A DNA stretch of 64,000 bases from G963663365 sp963663365. Its GTDB lineage: Bacteria; Hinthialibacterota; Hinthialibacteria; Hinthialibacterales; G963663365. The notes beneath the pieces were generated by a model. It was given only the letters and a program-made list of their open reading frames with translations. It ran no database searches and was not told the DNA's origin. Shown here piece by piece: positions 18,314 to 26,124 of the stretch (within the stretch, counting starts at the first letter, position 1; each line of letters opens with the position of its first letter). The position numbers were made by a program, and so were the translations under genes. The stretch covers positions 1-64,000 of the forward strand of contig CAXXIH010000004.1 of assembly GCA_963663365.2 (NCBI GenBank), given 5' to 3'.

Positions 18314-18354
18314 CCCAGGGCAGAGCCAGGGCGAAGCTCTTGCGGCGCCCTGGG
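18314..18354 (-). terminator. Possible hairpin terminator for the SpoIID-domain gene
   Basis: CCCAGGGC (18314-18321) and GCCCTGGG (18347-18354) form a perfect eight-pair stem just after the minus-strand stop at 18366. A second CCAGGGC lies in the loop. On the minus strand it is followed by CTAGGTTATTTTT, a weak U tract. It could alternatively be a small palindromic repeat, since CCCAGGGC recurs at 19941. Confidence 0.4.
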
Positions 18355-18365
18355 TACAATTTCTT

Positions 18366-19862
18366 TTATTTACCGACAGTGCAGTCTTTATAATAGTGTT
18401 GGATAATCTGGATGTAGTTCCAGCCATATTTCGAAGCATAGGCATGCATACCATACTGGCACATCCCGACGCCGTGCCCAAAATATGAAGTATAGCCGCA
18501 GGCACAGCTTTGGCTGCGCAAGTAAGCAATGTAATTCCAGCTATCATAATTCTCGCTGTTGCGGGTGTGGCCATTGCAATGGCTGAAGTATAGCGGCTCG
18601 GTAATGGGTGAACTCCCGCGTTTGATGTACTCGCCGGCAGTAGCATTGACCGCCTGGATTGCCCGTGGGGTAGGATTAGCGGTCCATGCCTGACAACAAG
18701 TAGTATCGCAAACATGGGCTTTCGGGCTGGTGCTAGGATGGCGATAGCGCGCCACAGCATAGGTTCTGGCCGCCACGGCCATTGATTTATGAGCTTCGAG
18801 TTCGAACCAGCTATAAACTTCTTGCGAAACTACCCCTTTGATATATTCTTCCAGGTCCATGGTCTTCACTGTATTGCTACTCCGGAACCAGACGTTGACA
18901 GTACGACGCGAGGATCGATGCTCTTGCTCTTGGGGGATAACCTTGCTGGCTGGCACCTGGCGCAATTTGAAATTACGTCGGCTTTTGGCTTCGGCCCAAC
19001 GACATACGGTAACGCCATCTTGGGTAATCACCATTTCGTAAATTACTCCTGAAGCGGTTATCGCATAGGGGCAAAAACACTTTGTCCAGCTCGGCGTCAA
19101 GGCTACCGGCAGATTGGCATTACCTTGTTCGTCACAAATCAAAATCGAACAGCTCCGCTGCCGTGGTTTAATCGAACCTTCGACGGTCACCGCCAGACGA
19201 TTGCCGCTGAGAATTCGACCGCTGGAGTAGCAGTTGCCGATAACGCCGTCCAGCAACAGCAGCGTACAGGTGTCGTCAGCACGATGGCGGCAAATACCTA
19301 TGGCGGCTTGATTGGGGCCGGTGACGAGGCTGCGGGCAAAATCGACATTAGTGCGTTGTTCCGGGTCATCAAGGCGAGCCGCCATCCAGCCATAGCGTCC
19401 CCAAAGTTGCTCTTTGACAAACCATACTTCGCTCAACGCAGCAAAATGGGCCGGCGCTTCCATTTTTTTACCAGCAAGCGGTCCTTTGAGGCCGATCGCG
19501 AATTTGGTAACCGGTGAAAAAGCTACCAGAGCGCCGTCCGGCCCAGCAGCAAGTCCTTCACATGACTCAGGGGCTAGAAAACTATCCAGCTTTTTGCCGT
19601 CCTTAGTCAAAACCAGTACCCGATTATTGACCCGATCCAGAATGAAAATACGTCCATCCTGTCCGACAGCGATCGCCGATGGCCCATATCGTAAAGCAAA
19701 GAATCCTTCCTTATGGGAAACATTACCCAGGAACAATTCTTGTAAACCCAGTTCATTTTCGCCGTTGCCCCAAGATAGGGAAAACAAATCCTGACGCTGT
19801 TGGGCGTATACGCCCGTCACCATAACAACGATAGTGATTAGAGCCACTAATACTCGTTTCAT
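18366..19862 (-). CDS. Secreted SpoIID/LytB-domain protein with N-terminal propeller-like region
   Basis: A 498-residue exported protein starting at MKRVLVALITIV, chosen because CAGGAG precedes that ATG, with a signal peptide ending near VYAQQ. Residues about 40-300 contain NHL/beta-propeller-like strands (GPSAIAVGQDGRIFILDRVN, CEGLAAGPDGALVAF). The C-terminal 170 residues are a SpoIID/LytB domain: MDLEEYIKGVVSQEVYSW, HKSMAVAARTYAVARYRH and GYTSYFGHGVGMCQYGMHAYA. SpoIID domains bind or cleave denuded peptidoglycan or enhance amidases, so a role in wall remodelling is inferred. Cysteine pairs (CDTTCC, SCACGY) may form disulfides. The gene is monocistronic. Confidence 0.85.
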   Translation of the reverse strand: MKRVLVALITIVVMVTGVYAQQRQDLFSLSWGNGENELGLQELFLGNVSHKEGFFALRYGPSAIAVGQDGRIFILDRVNNRVLVLTKDGKKLDSFLAPESCEGLAAGPDGALVAFSPVTKFAIGLKGPLAGKKMEAPAHFAALSEVWFVKEQLWGRYGWMAARLDDPEQRTNVDFARSLVTGPNQAAIGICRHRADDTCTLLLLDGVIGNCYSSGRILSGNRLAVTVEGSIKPRQRSCSILICDEQGNANLPVALTPSWTKCFCPYAITASGVIYEMVITQDGVTVCRWAEAKSRRNFKLRQVPASKVIPQEQEHRSSRRTVNVWFRSSNTVKTMDLEEYIKGVVSQEVYSWFELEAHKSMAVAARTYAVARYRHPSTSPKAHVCDTTCCQAWTANPTPRAIQAVNATAGEYIKRGSSPITEPLYFSHCNGHTRNSENYDSWNYIAYLRSQSCACGYTSYFGHGVGMCQYGMHAYASKYGWNYIQIIQHYYKDCTVGK

Positions 19863-19918
19863 AGTTGGTCTCCTGATGATAGTCAATTTAACTAGGTCTT
19901 GAATCTTTAGTCCGAAGG

Positions 19919-19980
19919 ACCGGCTCCTTAATAACTAAGCCCAGGGCAGCGCCTTGAGTAGATGGCTTGCCGGCTCCCTA
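19919..19980 (-). repeat. Two adjacent family A right ends
   Basis: ACCGGCTCCTTA ends at 19930 and TTGCCGGCTCCCTA ends at 19980. Between them is AAGCCCAGGGCAGCGCC, the same CCCAGGGC motif seen in the hairpin at 18314. This region, between the divergent SpoIID and lipoprotein genes, therefore consists largely of terminal-repeat fragments. Confidence 0.55.
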
Positions 19981-20112
19981 GCAGAAATGTTTTGCCAAGC
20001 CTTGTCATTTTTATATAATTTGACAATGTTATCCTGGAATCGAAAAAATCATGAATTACCCGAATGCATGAATTGCATAAATAACGATAAAAAACAAAGG
20101 AAAGAAGAAGTT

Positions 20113-20904
20113 ATGATAGCCAAATTCAAATCAATTTCGCGCATTTGTTTGTTGGCGTTGCTGATTAGCGCGTGTTCCACCAGCCGGCAATTTCAGTTAT
20201 CGAAATTGGAACTCCCCTGGAAGATAAGCCATTTCATGGATAGTAGACGAAAAGAATACCCAAAAGGCCGTGAAGGCGAGTGGTTATACCATATTGACCT
20301 GGCAAAGAAATTACAGGATGAAGCCCGGGAGCGGCTCGATACTGCGACCTCGACGCTTTATCGAATCATTGTCGATCAGGGCCAGGATATCTGGTCACTA
20401 TTGGCACTCCCCCCTTCCCCGGCGGGGATAACAATTGACTATACTCTGAACCGCCAGTATTTTGCCCGCTATACCAATGTCTGGCCGGTGTTGCCGACAA
20501 ACACCGATTTACAACGACAAATAGTCGCTGGCGCGGTGCAACAGCATCTATTGCTGCAATATAAATTGGCAGGGGCACTACAACAAAAAATCAATCAATC
20601 CTGGCCGGAATTATTACGGGCAGATTACTACCTGCTTTACGGTGGAGCCATCGTTGCCGAACTGCAACAAAAATGGCAGCAAGAAAATATTCCTGGCGAC
20701 CAGACAAGTCGCTATGCTGCCCTAAGGCGATCGTTGGCAGAACTCCCGACGATTCAAAGCATAGAGAAAAACCGGGTGGCAATTTTCGTACTTCAGGAAG
20801 GCTACCGCCAGTTGATCCGGCGCAATGATGGCTTGCGCCCGCCGGCATGGGAAACCATACTTCAACAAGACATCAGCCGGGATATAGTCCGTTTCCAGAG
20901 ATAA
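20113..20904 (+). CDS. Hypothetical lipoprotein
   Basis: A 263-residue protein I do not recognise. It begins MIAKFKSISRICLLALLISA with lipobox ISAC (Cys near residue 20). The start is ATG 20113, which places the signal peptide at the N-terminus and has AAAGGAAAGAAG upstream. The frame opens further up but only through repeat-derived sequence. The mature part is rich in glutamine, leucine and arginine and looks helical (LAGALQQKINQSWPELLR, LQQKWQQENIPGDQTSRYA). It stands alone between a divergent SpoIID gene and a convergent receiver gene. The expected location is the outer-membrane or periplasmic face. Confidence 0.65.
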   Translation: MIAKFKSISRICLLALLISACSTSRQFQLSKLELPWKISHFMDSRRKEYPKGREGEWLYHIDLAKKLQDEARERLDTATSTLYRIIVDQGQDIWSLLALPPSPAGITIDYTLNRQYFARYTNVWPVLPTNTDLQRQIVAGAVQQHLLLQYKLAGALQQKINQSWPELLRADYYLLYGGAIVAELQQKWQQENIPGDQTSRYAALRRSLAELPTIQSIEKNRVAIFVLQEGYRQLIRRNDGLRPPAWETILQQDISRDIVRFQR

Positions 20905-20939
20905 GATGTCGCTTCGCGACAAAGAAATTTTTGCCGAAA

Positions 20940-21341
20940 TTATGGGATTACCCCTTGGATATTGCGCAGCAAAGTCTTGTTATCATAGGGCTTTTCCAAA
21001 AACGGAATAGATTCTTTCTCGGCAATTTCCTTCATCTCGACATCGCAACTAAGGCCGCTGGTTAGCAGAATCTTGATCTCAGGACGTTGCTGACGAATAG
21101 CTTCGAGCAAACGTAGCCCCGATAGTTGCGGCAAATTCAGATCAAGGACGATCATATCCACTGGATTTCCGATAGTCAAAAGGTTCAACCCTTCTTCGCC
21201 GGAACTGGCTACGACTACCAGATACCCGTTTTTTTCCAACACCCGGCGCAGAAATGTTCGAATATTTTTTTCATCATCAATAACCAGGATGGTCTTTCTC
21301 TCTAAGGGTTTGAACGTTTCGCCTTGCATATAGTCCGCCAT
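20940..21341 (-). CDS. Single-domain response regulator (CheY-like receiver)
   Basis: A 133-residue stand-alone receiver domain. TILVIDDEKNIRTFLRRVL supplies the acidic pocket, VLDLNLPQLSG holds the phospho-accepting Asp (near residue 67), LLTSG the conserved Thr and FLEKPYDNKTL the conserved Lys. There is no output domain, so it must act by protein contact or in a phosphorelay. The partner kinase is not adjacent. The hybrid kinase at 34749 is the only kinase in the window, and a link between them is speculation. A family B element lies immediately upstream. Confidence 0.9.
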   Translation of the reverse strand: MADYMQGETFKPLERKTILVIDDEKNIRTFLRRVLEKNGYLVVVASSGEEGLNLLTIGNPVDMIVLDLNLPQLSGLRLLEAIRQQRPEIKILLTSGLSCDVEMKEIAEKESIPFLEKPYDNKTLLRNIQGVIP

Positions 21342-21409
21342 TAATTGTCAAAGGTGCCTATTCTTTAAATAATAGTGGATAACGGCAAGAATTCAAGAAA
21401 ATTATTTAG

Positions 21410-21629
21410 TTCGACAATGTCAAGTTAGCCTAATTACATGAAGACGAAGATATTACACCGCAGAGACGCAGAGGACGCAGAGAAAAAAACAAGAGGATAT
21501 TTTTGGAATGCCAATGTGAATCGATAACGCTGGCCGTAGAGGCAGCCAACGACCGTTCGACATTATAGACATTGTTTTTCTCTGCGATCTCTGCGTCTCT
21601 GCGGTGAATTCAACGCTTTCAAGAAACAT
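21410..21629 (+). repeat. Family B palindromic element, copy 2
   Basis: 220 bp, nearly identical to 3391-3610 and in the same orientation (visible difference: GAGGACGCAGAG here against GAGGACACAGAG). It lies between the receiver gene and the papain-like protease gene. A family A right-end remnant (TTATTTCTTGCCAGCTCTTTA) follows directly at about 21637-21657. Confidence 0.85.
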
Positions 21630-21656
21630 CTACTGAATTTATTTCTTGCCAGCTCT

Positions 21657-22835
21657 TTAGCGTGGCTGAGTTTCCGGTACTATTTGCAGTTTTTGACGCA
21701 ATCCTGCGGGAAGCGCATCTTGGTGGAGAAGAATCGCGATGGTTTTCAGGCGAACATAGGCCGTTGACAGATACCAGTAGCCTTTGCCCTTATATTTCGT
21801 TCCCCAGGAATTTTTGGCATAATAAAACGTCCGCGAATCTTCGCTGGCAGCACGCCCGACAATATGAAGCAGGTGATCGTCAGTGGTGGCGAAGTTGTCG
21901 AAAGTTTGCTGACGCATCTCCTGGGTAATCTTTGTTTCTGGAGGCAATGTCGCTTTTGCCGATTTTGTCGGTTTTGCTTTGGCTGCTTCTTCCTCATCTT
22001 CGCTCGGCTTCGGAATTATTGCGTAGCCTTTGCGATAGAAGCTTTTTTCACTGACATCGCCGTCCCAAATAACGGAATAACCATTGGCCAAAGCATGATC
22101 GATGGTTTGCAGCAGATCCTCGATCGGAACGTTGTAATAGTGGCGGTGGCGGCGCCAGTTGTCGGGGATTTCCAGGCAGCATTGGCGGTAGAAGGGGTGA
22201 TGGGTAAAGGAAGTAAGTTCGACATACTCATCCAGCGGCAAACGCAATACCTGGTTGGCAAAATCAATACTGGTATATTCCTGGCCCTGATAGGTAAAAC
22301 GCGAAGGGATGTTGCCTAAATATACGCTCAAGACTTTTTCACAAGCTTCCTGCCATCTGGGCGTCAGCTTGCGATTGCGAAGAATCGCCTGGAGCATGGC
22401 CTGCACCACGCGAAACATCTCCCGATGGTTGTGCTTTTTTTCACCGAGGTTTTTACCATCGAAGATATTTTCCAAAACCATGCCGTGTTTTTTGACGGTT
22501 GCGATCCAATCGAAGGGCAAGCTGCCTTCACTGAAATTGGTGGCGCCGTGATAGCGAATATAGTTGACCAGCTTTTGCGAGTAGACATGGCGAACTACGA
22601 ACATCTCGGAAAGATCGAACTCACCGCGTCCCAGACGCAACAGCTCGGATTCGAAAAACGAAGTGGTGCCAAAGCTCCAGCAGGTACCGCTATGGCCCTG
22701 GTTTTTGACTGGAGTATGCTTGACTATTTGTTTGATAAAAAATTGCGGCAGTTTGTCTGCTTGTTTCTCATCGGCACTGGCAATGCCGGCCATAACTGTA
22801 ATTACGGCCAGGCATAACACAATTCGCTGGATCAT
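21657..22835 (-). CDS. Secreted papain-fold (C1, bleomycin-hydrolase-like) cysteine protease
   Basis: A 392-residue protein with an N-terminal signal peptide (cleavage after GIASA). The catalytic Cys is C52 in QGHSGTCWSF. TTDDHLLHIVG supplies the His (H321, by analogy with bleomycin-hydrolase relatives, which have TTDDH) and AKNSWG the Asn (N342). DWIATVKKHGMV matches the conserved region of the C1B group. A lysine- and glutamate-rich linker (about 278-300) is inserted before the His. The likely activity is amino- or endopeptidase action outside the cytoplasm. It is the last gene of the minus-strand operon starting at 27516, 14 bases after the cNMP gene. Confidence 0.88.
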   Translation of the reverse strand: MIQRIVLCLAVITVMAGIASADEKQADKLPQFFIKQIVKHTPVKNQGHSGTCWSFGTTSFFESELLRLGRGEFDLSEMFVVRHVYSQKLVNYIRYHGATNFSEGSLPFDWIATVKKHGMVLENIFDGKNLGEKKHNHREMFRVVQAMLQAILRNRKLTPRWQEACEKVLSVYLGNIPSRFTYQGQEYTSIDFANQVLRLPLDEYVELTSFTHHPFYRQCCLEIPDNWRRHRHYYNVPIEDLLQTIDHALANGYSVIWDGDVSEKSFYRKGYAIIPKPSEDEEEAAKAKPTKSAKATLPPETKITQEMRQQTFDNFATTDDHLLHIVGRAASEDSRTFYYAKNSWGTKYKGKGYWYLSTAYVRLKTIAILLHQDALPAGLRQKLQIVPETQPR

Positions 22836-22849
22836 GAAGTCGTTCCTTT

Positions 22850-24046
22850 CTATGATTCTAATTCTAATGGATTGTTTTCAGCGTTTTCCCGGGCAAAATT
22901 ACCGTCCAGGTCGAGCCCGACATTGCCGGGATAACTGGCGCCTTCGCTCCGGTTTTCTTCATCAATGCGCCGCATTCCTTCCAAGAGCAGCCCGATGGCA
23001 TCGCCCATGATCTTGCGCTGACGTTCGATTTCTTTGTGTTCAAAACGGAAATTACCCTGCTGCCAGTGTAACATTTCGTAAAAACAATTTTCTCCGGATT
23101 CGTTGGCAATAGTGGCATCAATGATTTCACTATTTTGGAAATATACGCGACCGCGTTGCCCATGGCTATTGATATAAAGAATTCCTGAGCTTTCGGTCGT
23201 GCATAGCGTCTGGATCAATTCCGGGAAACTAATGGTTTGCAACTGGCCGGCCATTCCCGATGCCACTACGGTACTCATGCGTTGATTGGTACTTTTCAGG
23301 CGTTGAGACAATAATTTAGTGAACATTGCCCCCATTGCCGGAGTTTTTTCCAGCAAACGCCGAAATGTCGCCCTGTCGATGGCCAGGATCGACGAAGCAA
23401 CACAGGCGCGAATAGTTGCCGATACTGGTTCGCCGGTGAGTAGCGACATTTCACCAAAGCATTCTCCGGTTTTCAAGCGTCCGACGATGGTTTCCACGCC
23501 TTCTTTGAATGGTTGCACTACTTCGACTTCTCCGTGCGAGATCACGAAGAAATGACGTCCGCGCTGGCCTTTTTTAATAATCACGGTTCCGGGTTGATAC
23601 TGCATTATCTTTATTTCCGGCAACAAATCGTGAAGATCGTTCCAGGCCACTTGCGAAAGAATCGGGATTTCTTTCAATTTGTTGAGCATTTGCTGTTTGT
23701 TGGTGGTGATGAACAGCTCTTCATCCTGCATTGGTTCAGCAATCGCCGCGATTTCGACGGCAAAAGAAACTTCGCAGGCGACGCGGGGACAATAGAGCAT
23801 CTCCTGGTTTAAAGAGAATTCCTGGCAATAACTCTTTTCATTGGCAAAATTTTCGTGCATTTCACAAAGCAGATTCTTGGGTTGGGACAGCACGGTGGTC
23901 AGTAGCTGGGCAATGATAAAGGCACAGACTTTATCAGTGGCCTCCATATCGACTTCCGGCAAATTGACGACGATGCGATCTCCCTGCTCGTACAGTGGAC
24001 AGCTCTCGACATTGGCGGCGGTCAGGATAACATGATATCTGGGCAT
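22850..24046 (-). CDS. cNMP-binding and DUF4388 (PATAN) regulatory protein
   Basis: 398 residues in three parts. Residues 1-115 are a small domain with conserved cysteines (ESCPLYEQGDRIVVNLPEVD, LYCPRVACEVSF), similar to TIGR04076-type modules. Residues about 130-250 are a cyclic-nucleotide-binding domain (PGTVIIKKGQRGRHFFVISH, GECFGEMSLLTGEPVSATIR). Residues about 265-370 are a DUF4388/PATAN domain (MAGQLQTISFPELIQTLCTT, GILYINSHGQRGRVYFQNSE). No DNA-binding domain or membrane segment is seen. Such proteins act as cytoplasmic signalling adaptors, often near motility or surface systems. It lies four bases after the lipoprotein gene, within the six-gene operon. Confidence 0.85.
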   Translation of the reverse strand: MPRYHVILTAANVESCPLYEQGDRIVVNLPEVDMEATDKVCAFIIAQLLTTVLSQPKNLLCEMHENFANEKSYCQEFSLNQEMLYCPRVACEVSFAVEIAAIAEPMQDEELFITTNKQQMLNKLKEIPILSQVAWNDLHDLLPEIKIMQYQPGTVIIKKGQRGRHFFVISHGEVEVVQPFKEGVETIVGRLKTGECFGEMSLLTGEPVSATIRACVASSILAIDRATFRRLLEKTPAMGAMFTKLLSQRLKSTNQRMSTVVASGMAGQLQTISFPELIQTLCTTESSGILYINSHGQRGRVYFQNSEIIDATIANESGENCFYEMLHWQQGNFRFEHKEIERQRKIMGDAIGLLLEGMRRIDEENRSEGASYPGNVGLDLDGNFARENAENNPLELES

Positions 24047-24050
24047 AGTT

Positions 24051-24554
24051 TCACCTGTCGGTCAAAGTGAGGCGAGATTCGATGGCTTTGATTAAAAAGT
24101 TTTCCATCTTCAGGGCATAACCATCAGCAAGCCATAGCGCATTGCCTGGGTTCATCAAATCATGGTGAGCATAATTGCGTTGCCGCACTACCCGCACTCG
24201 TACCCGATATACCCCGGGAACTATAGAAGCCGGAAAGAAATAACTTCCCCATTTGCTTTGCGCATTCGTGGTAACAAGATGACCACTGCTCGGCACAATT
24301 TGCAATAGAACCTGAGTGCGATAACCATTGCCGCGCAATGGATAAAGCGTAGATAGCCATTCGCTGCGCAAACGTCCCTCTTGCTGACGGGACGCCGCGA
24401 TTGAGTAGCCGGCCAGGCCCACCGAATGTCGGCAACTTTGCCATACCTGCTCGTAGGGATAGGGCAACACTCTAGAATACTGCCAATGCTGACTACATCC
24501 GGTAATCAACGCCAACAATAGCCAGCAACGCCATATTGGCCACGATCGATTCAT
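24051..24554 (-). CDS. Hypothetical lipoprotein carrying an in-frame repeat insertion
   Basis: A 167-residue lipoprotein (lipobox LITGC, Cys near residue 20), paralogous to the next gene upstream. Both share a P-x5-VW segment, then a GYSIA/RYDIA-type stretch, an E-x-W or S-W strand and a GYRTQV or GYRYKV strand, and end in helices (LIKAIESRL; LLNFIAARL). Between the strands VLLQIV and YRVRVRVV it contains WGSYFFPASI, which is the translation of a family A end (24225-24270). The ancestral linker was thus partly replaced by repeat sequence without breaking the frame. The function is unknown and the location is probably envelope. Confidence 0.7.
   Translation of the reverse strand: MNRSWPIWRCWLLLALITGCSQHWQYSRVLPYPYEQVWQSCRHSVGLAGYSIAASRQQEGRLRSEWLSTLYPLRGNGYRTQVLLQIVPSSGHLVTTNAQSKWGSYFFPASIVPGVYRVRVRVVRQRNYAHHDLMNPGNALWLADGYALKMENFLIKAIESRLTLTDR
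24225..24270 (+). repeat. Family A fragment inside a coding sequence
   Basis: AGAAGCCGGAAAGAAATAAC is followed by TTCCCCATTTGC and then GCGCATTCGT from the family A core. The middle is deleted. It reads through in-frame in the minus-strand lipoprotein gene. Confidence 0.75.
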
Positions 24555-24568
24555 TGCTGCTCCCTGAT

Positions 24569-25123
24569 TTAATCCGGTTGCTCTGGCGCCTCTCTGAAAA
24601 TTTTATCGGCGCTTTCTTCATCTGGCGTTGCTGAGGGTTTAGTATTGAGACGTGCGGCAATAAAGTTAAGGAGCAGGCGCGCTTCGTCAAGGTTGTTTCC
24701 GGCATAATACCATGAAGCCTGCAACGCTTCGCCGGGTCGTTCCATACTGCGATTTTGCTCTTGAAGCACACATAGCTTTACCTGATATTTTTGCTGCTGC
24801 CCGGTCGTTTCTTTCTCTAGTTGTAATGGCTGGCCGATATCATCTGCGGGTTGTTCGTATTCTTCGATGCGGGCGGTTACTTTATAGCGATATCCTTCGA
24901 GATAGAGTATCGATATGTCCGTGCGCCAGGAAGTCTGTATTTCCTTTTCTTTGCGGGAGGCGGAGGCAATATCGTAACGTCGGCTGAGCACCTGATAGGT
25001 AGTATTCCACACATCGTCGAACGATTGCGGAAACGGCTTCGAGGATACCCATTCACAAACCTGGCATGCTGTCAGCAGCAATGACAACAGCAACATCAGC
25101 CATCGTGTATTTTGTTTTCTCAT
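24569..25123 (-). CDS. Hypothetical lipoprotein (paralogue of the next gene)
   Basis: A 184-residue protein from ATG 25123 with lipobox LLLTAC. A TTG four codons upstream is also in frame, but it lies in a repeat end. The mature part has SKPFPQSFDDVWNTTYQVL, RRYDIASASRKEKEIQTSW and LYLEGYRYKVTARI. It aligns with the neighbouring 24051-24554 protein, so the two arose by duplication. It has an acidic C-terminal tail (DEESADKIFREAPEQPD). No family is recognised. No convincing ribosome site precedes the ATG, because a family A fragment lies just upstream and may have displaced it. It is part of the minus-strand operon. Confidence 0.65.
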   Translation of the reverse strand: MRKQNTRWLMLLLSLLLTACQVCEWVSSKPFPQSFDDVWNTTYQVLSRRYDIASASRKEKEIQTSWRTDISILYLEGYRYKVTARIEEYEQPADDIGQPLQLEKETTGQQQKYQVKLCVLQEQNRSMERPGEALQASWYYAGNNLDEARLLLNFIAARLNTKPSATPDEESADKIFREAPEQPD

Positions 25124-25129
25124 TTCAGT

Positions 25130-25158
25130 AACCAACTGACCAAGTTTTTCGGCTCCTA
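25130..25158 (-). repeat. Family A right-end fragment upstream of a lipoprotein gene
   Basis: AACCAACTGACCAAG is followed by TTTTTCGGCTCCTA, a right end with internal loss. It ends six bases before the ATG on the minus strand and therefore occupies the ribosome-binding region. Confidence 0.65.
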
Positions 25159-25182
25159 AATCATGATGGGAAACTTTTGCAA

Positions 25183-26121
25183 TTACGAATTAGCATCTGG
25201 CTTATCCGGCGCCAATGCCAATCCTTGTTTACACATTTCCCGACAACGATCGACATCGCCGGCAATTGCCGATAATACAGCCAGCCGAGTCAGGCTGTCC
25301 TGCAATACCCGGGCATTGCCCAACTGTTTGGCAATTGCATAAGCTTGCTCCTGGAGTGACATCGCCTGCTCGGCATTGCCACTGTCCAGTTGCACCAGCG
25401 CCAGGTTGTTGAGATGTACCAGGCGCATTTGCGGTTGTTCTAATTTGTCAGCAATTTCCAGAGCCTGCTGATGGTGCTGACGCGCCTGGTTCAGATCATG
25501 ATTATCGCGGTATACCGTGCCGAGGTTGGAGAGAATTTCCTGTTTCTGTTGCTCACTGTTGCTTAGTTGACACGCTTTGTGCAAGTACTCGATCGCCTTT
25601 TCCCGATTGTGCAGTTGCGCATGGGCGATGCCCATATTGGCATAAAGCTGCGGTTGATAAGCGATCTCGGAATGTTGGCTGGTGAATAACGACAGTGCCC
25701 GCAAGATATGAAGCGCCTGGTCGGGTTTGGCTTGTTTGAGCAAAGCGATGGCTTTACTCAGATGCGCTTTAAAGTTATCCTTGGTGACCGATATAGTTTC
25801 GCTTTCGCTAAAATCGAACATTTTGCAGAAACAGCGCTCTAAAAACTCGAAAATAGGTAATAAATCGCCATGTTCCGGTGTCTGGCGAGCATATTCAATC
25901 ATTTTGCGCAACAGGTTGATAAATTCCTGATCAATGTAGCGGTAGTTTTCTGCGGCCCAATGCATTAGCGCCTGGGGGCCTTGCCCTATCTTTTCCAGGC
26001 TTTCCTGGATCAAACGTCGGTCTTGCGGTATCCGGTGTTGATTGCCGTTTCCGCTCAATTTTTCCAGGCTGGCCGCGATTCGGCGATTTTTATCGTCAGG
26101 GAGGTTGCGATTTTCGGTCAT
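25183..26121 (-). CDS. TPR-repeat protein
   Basis: A 312-residue soluble protein without signal peptide. Residues about 125-300 contain four or five tetratricopeptide repeats of the longer 40-residue type (YANMGIAHAQLHNREKAIEY, SNLGTVYRDNHDLNQARQHH, LNNLALVQLDSGNAEQAMSL). The N-terminal 120 residues are helical and unassigned. It begins only three bases after the stop of the cytochrome gene, which indicates translational coupling. It probably acts as a cytoplasmic adaptor for the products of this operon. Confidence 0.8.
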   Translation of the reverse strand: MTENRNLPDDKNRRIAASLEKLSGNGNQHRIPQDRRLIQESLEKIGQGPQALMHWAAENYRYIDQEFINLLRKMIEYARQTPEHGDLLPIFEFLERCFCKMFDFSESETISVTKDNFKAHLSKAIALLKQAKPDQALHILRALSLFTSQHSEIAYQPQLYANMGIAHAQLHNREKAIEYLHKACQLSNSEQQKQEILSNLGTVYRDNHDLNQARQHHQQALEIADKLEQPQMRLVHLNNLALVQLDSGNAEQAMSLQEQAYAIAKQLGNARVLQDSLTRLAVLSAIAGDVDRCREMCKQGLALAPDKPDANS

Positions 26122-26124
26122 AAC

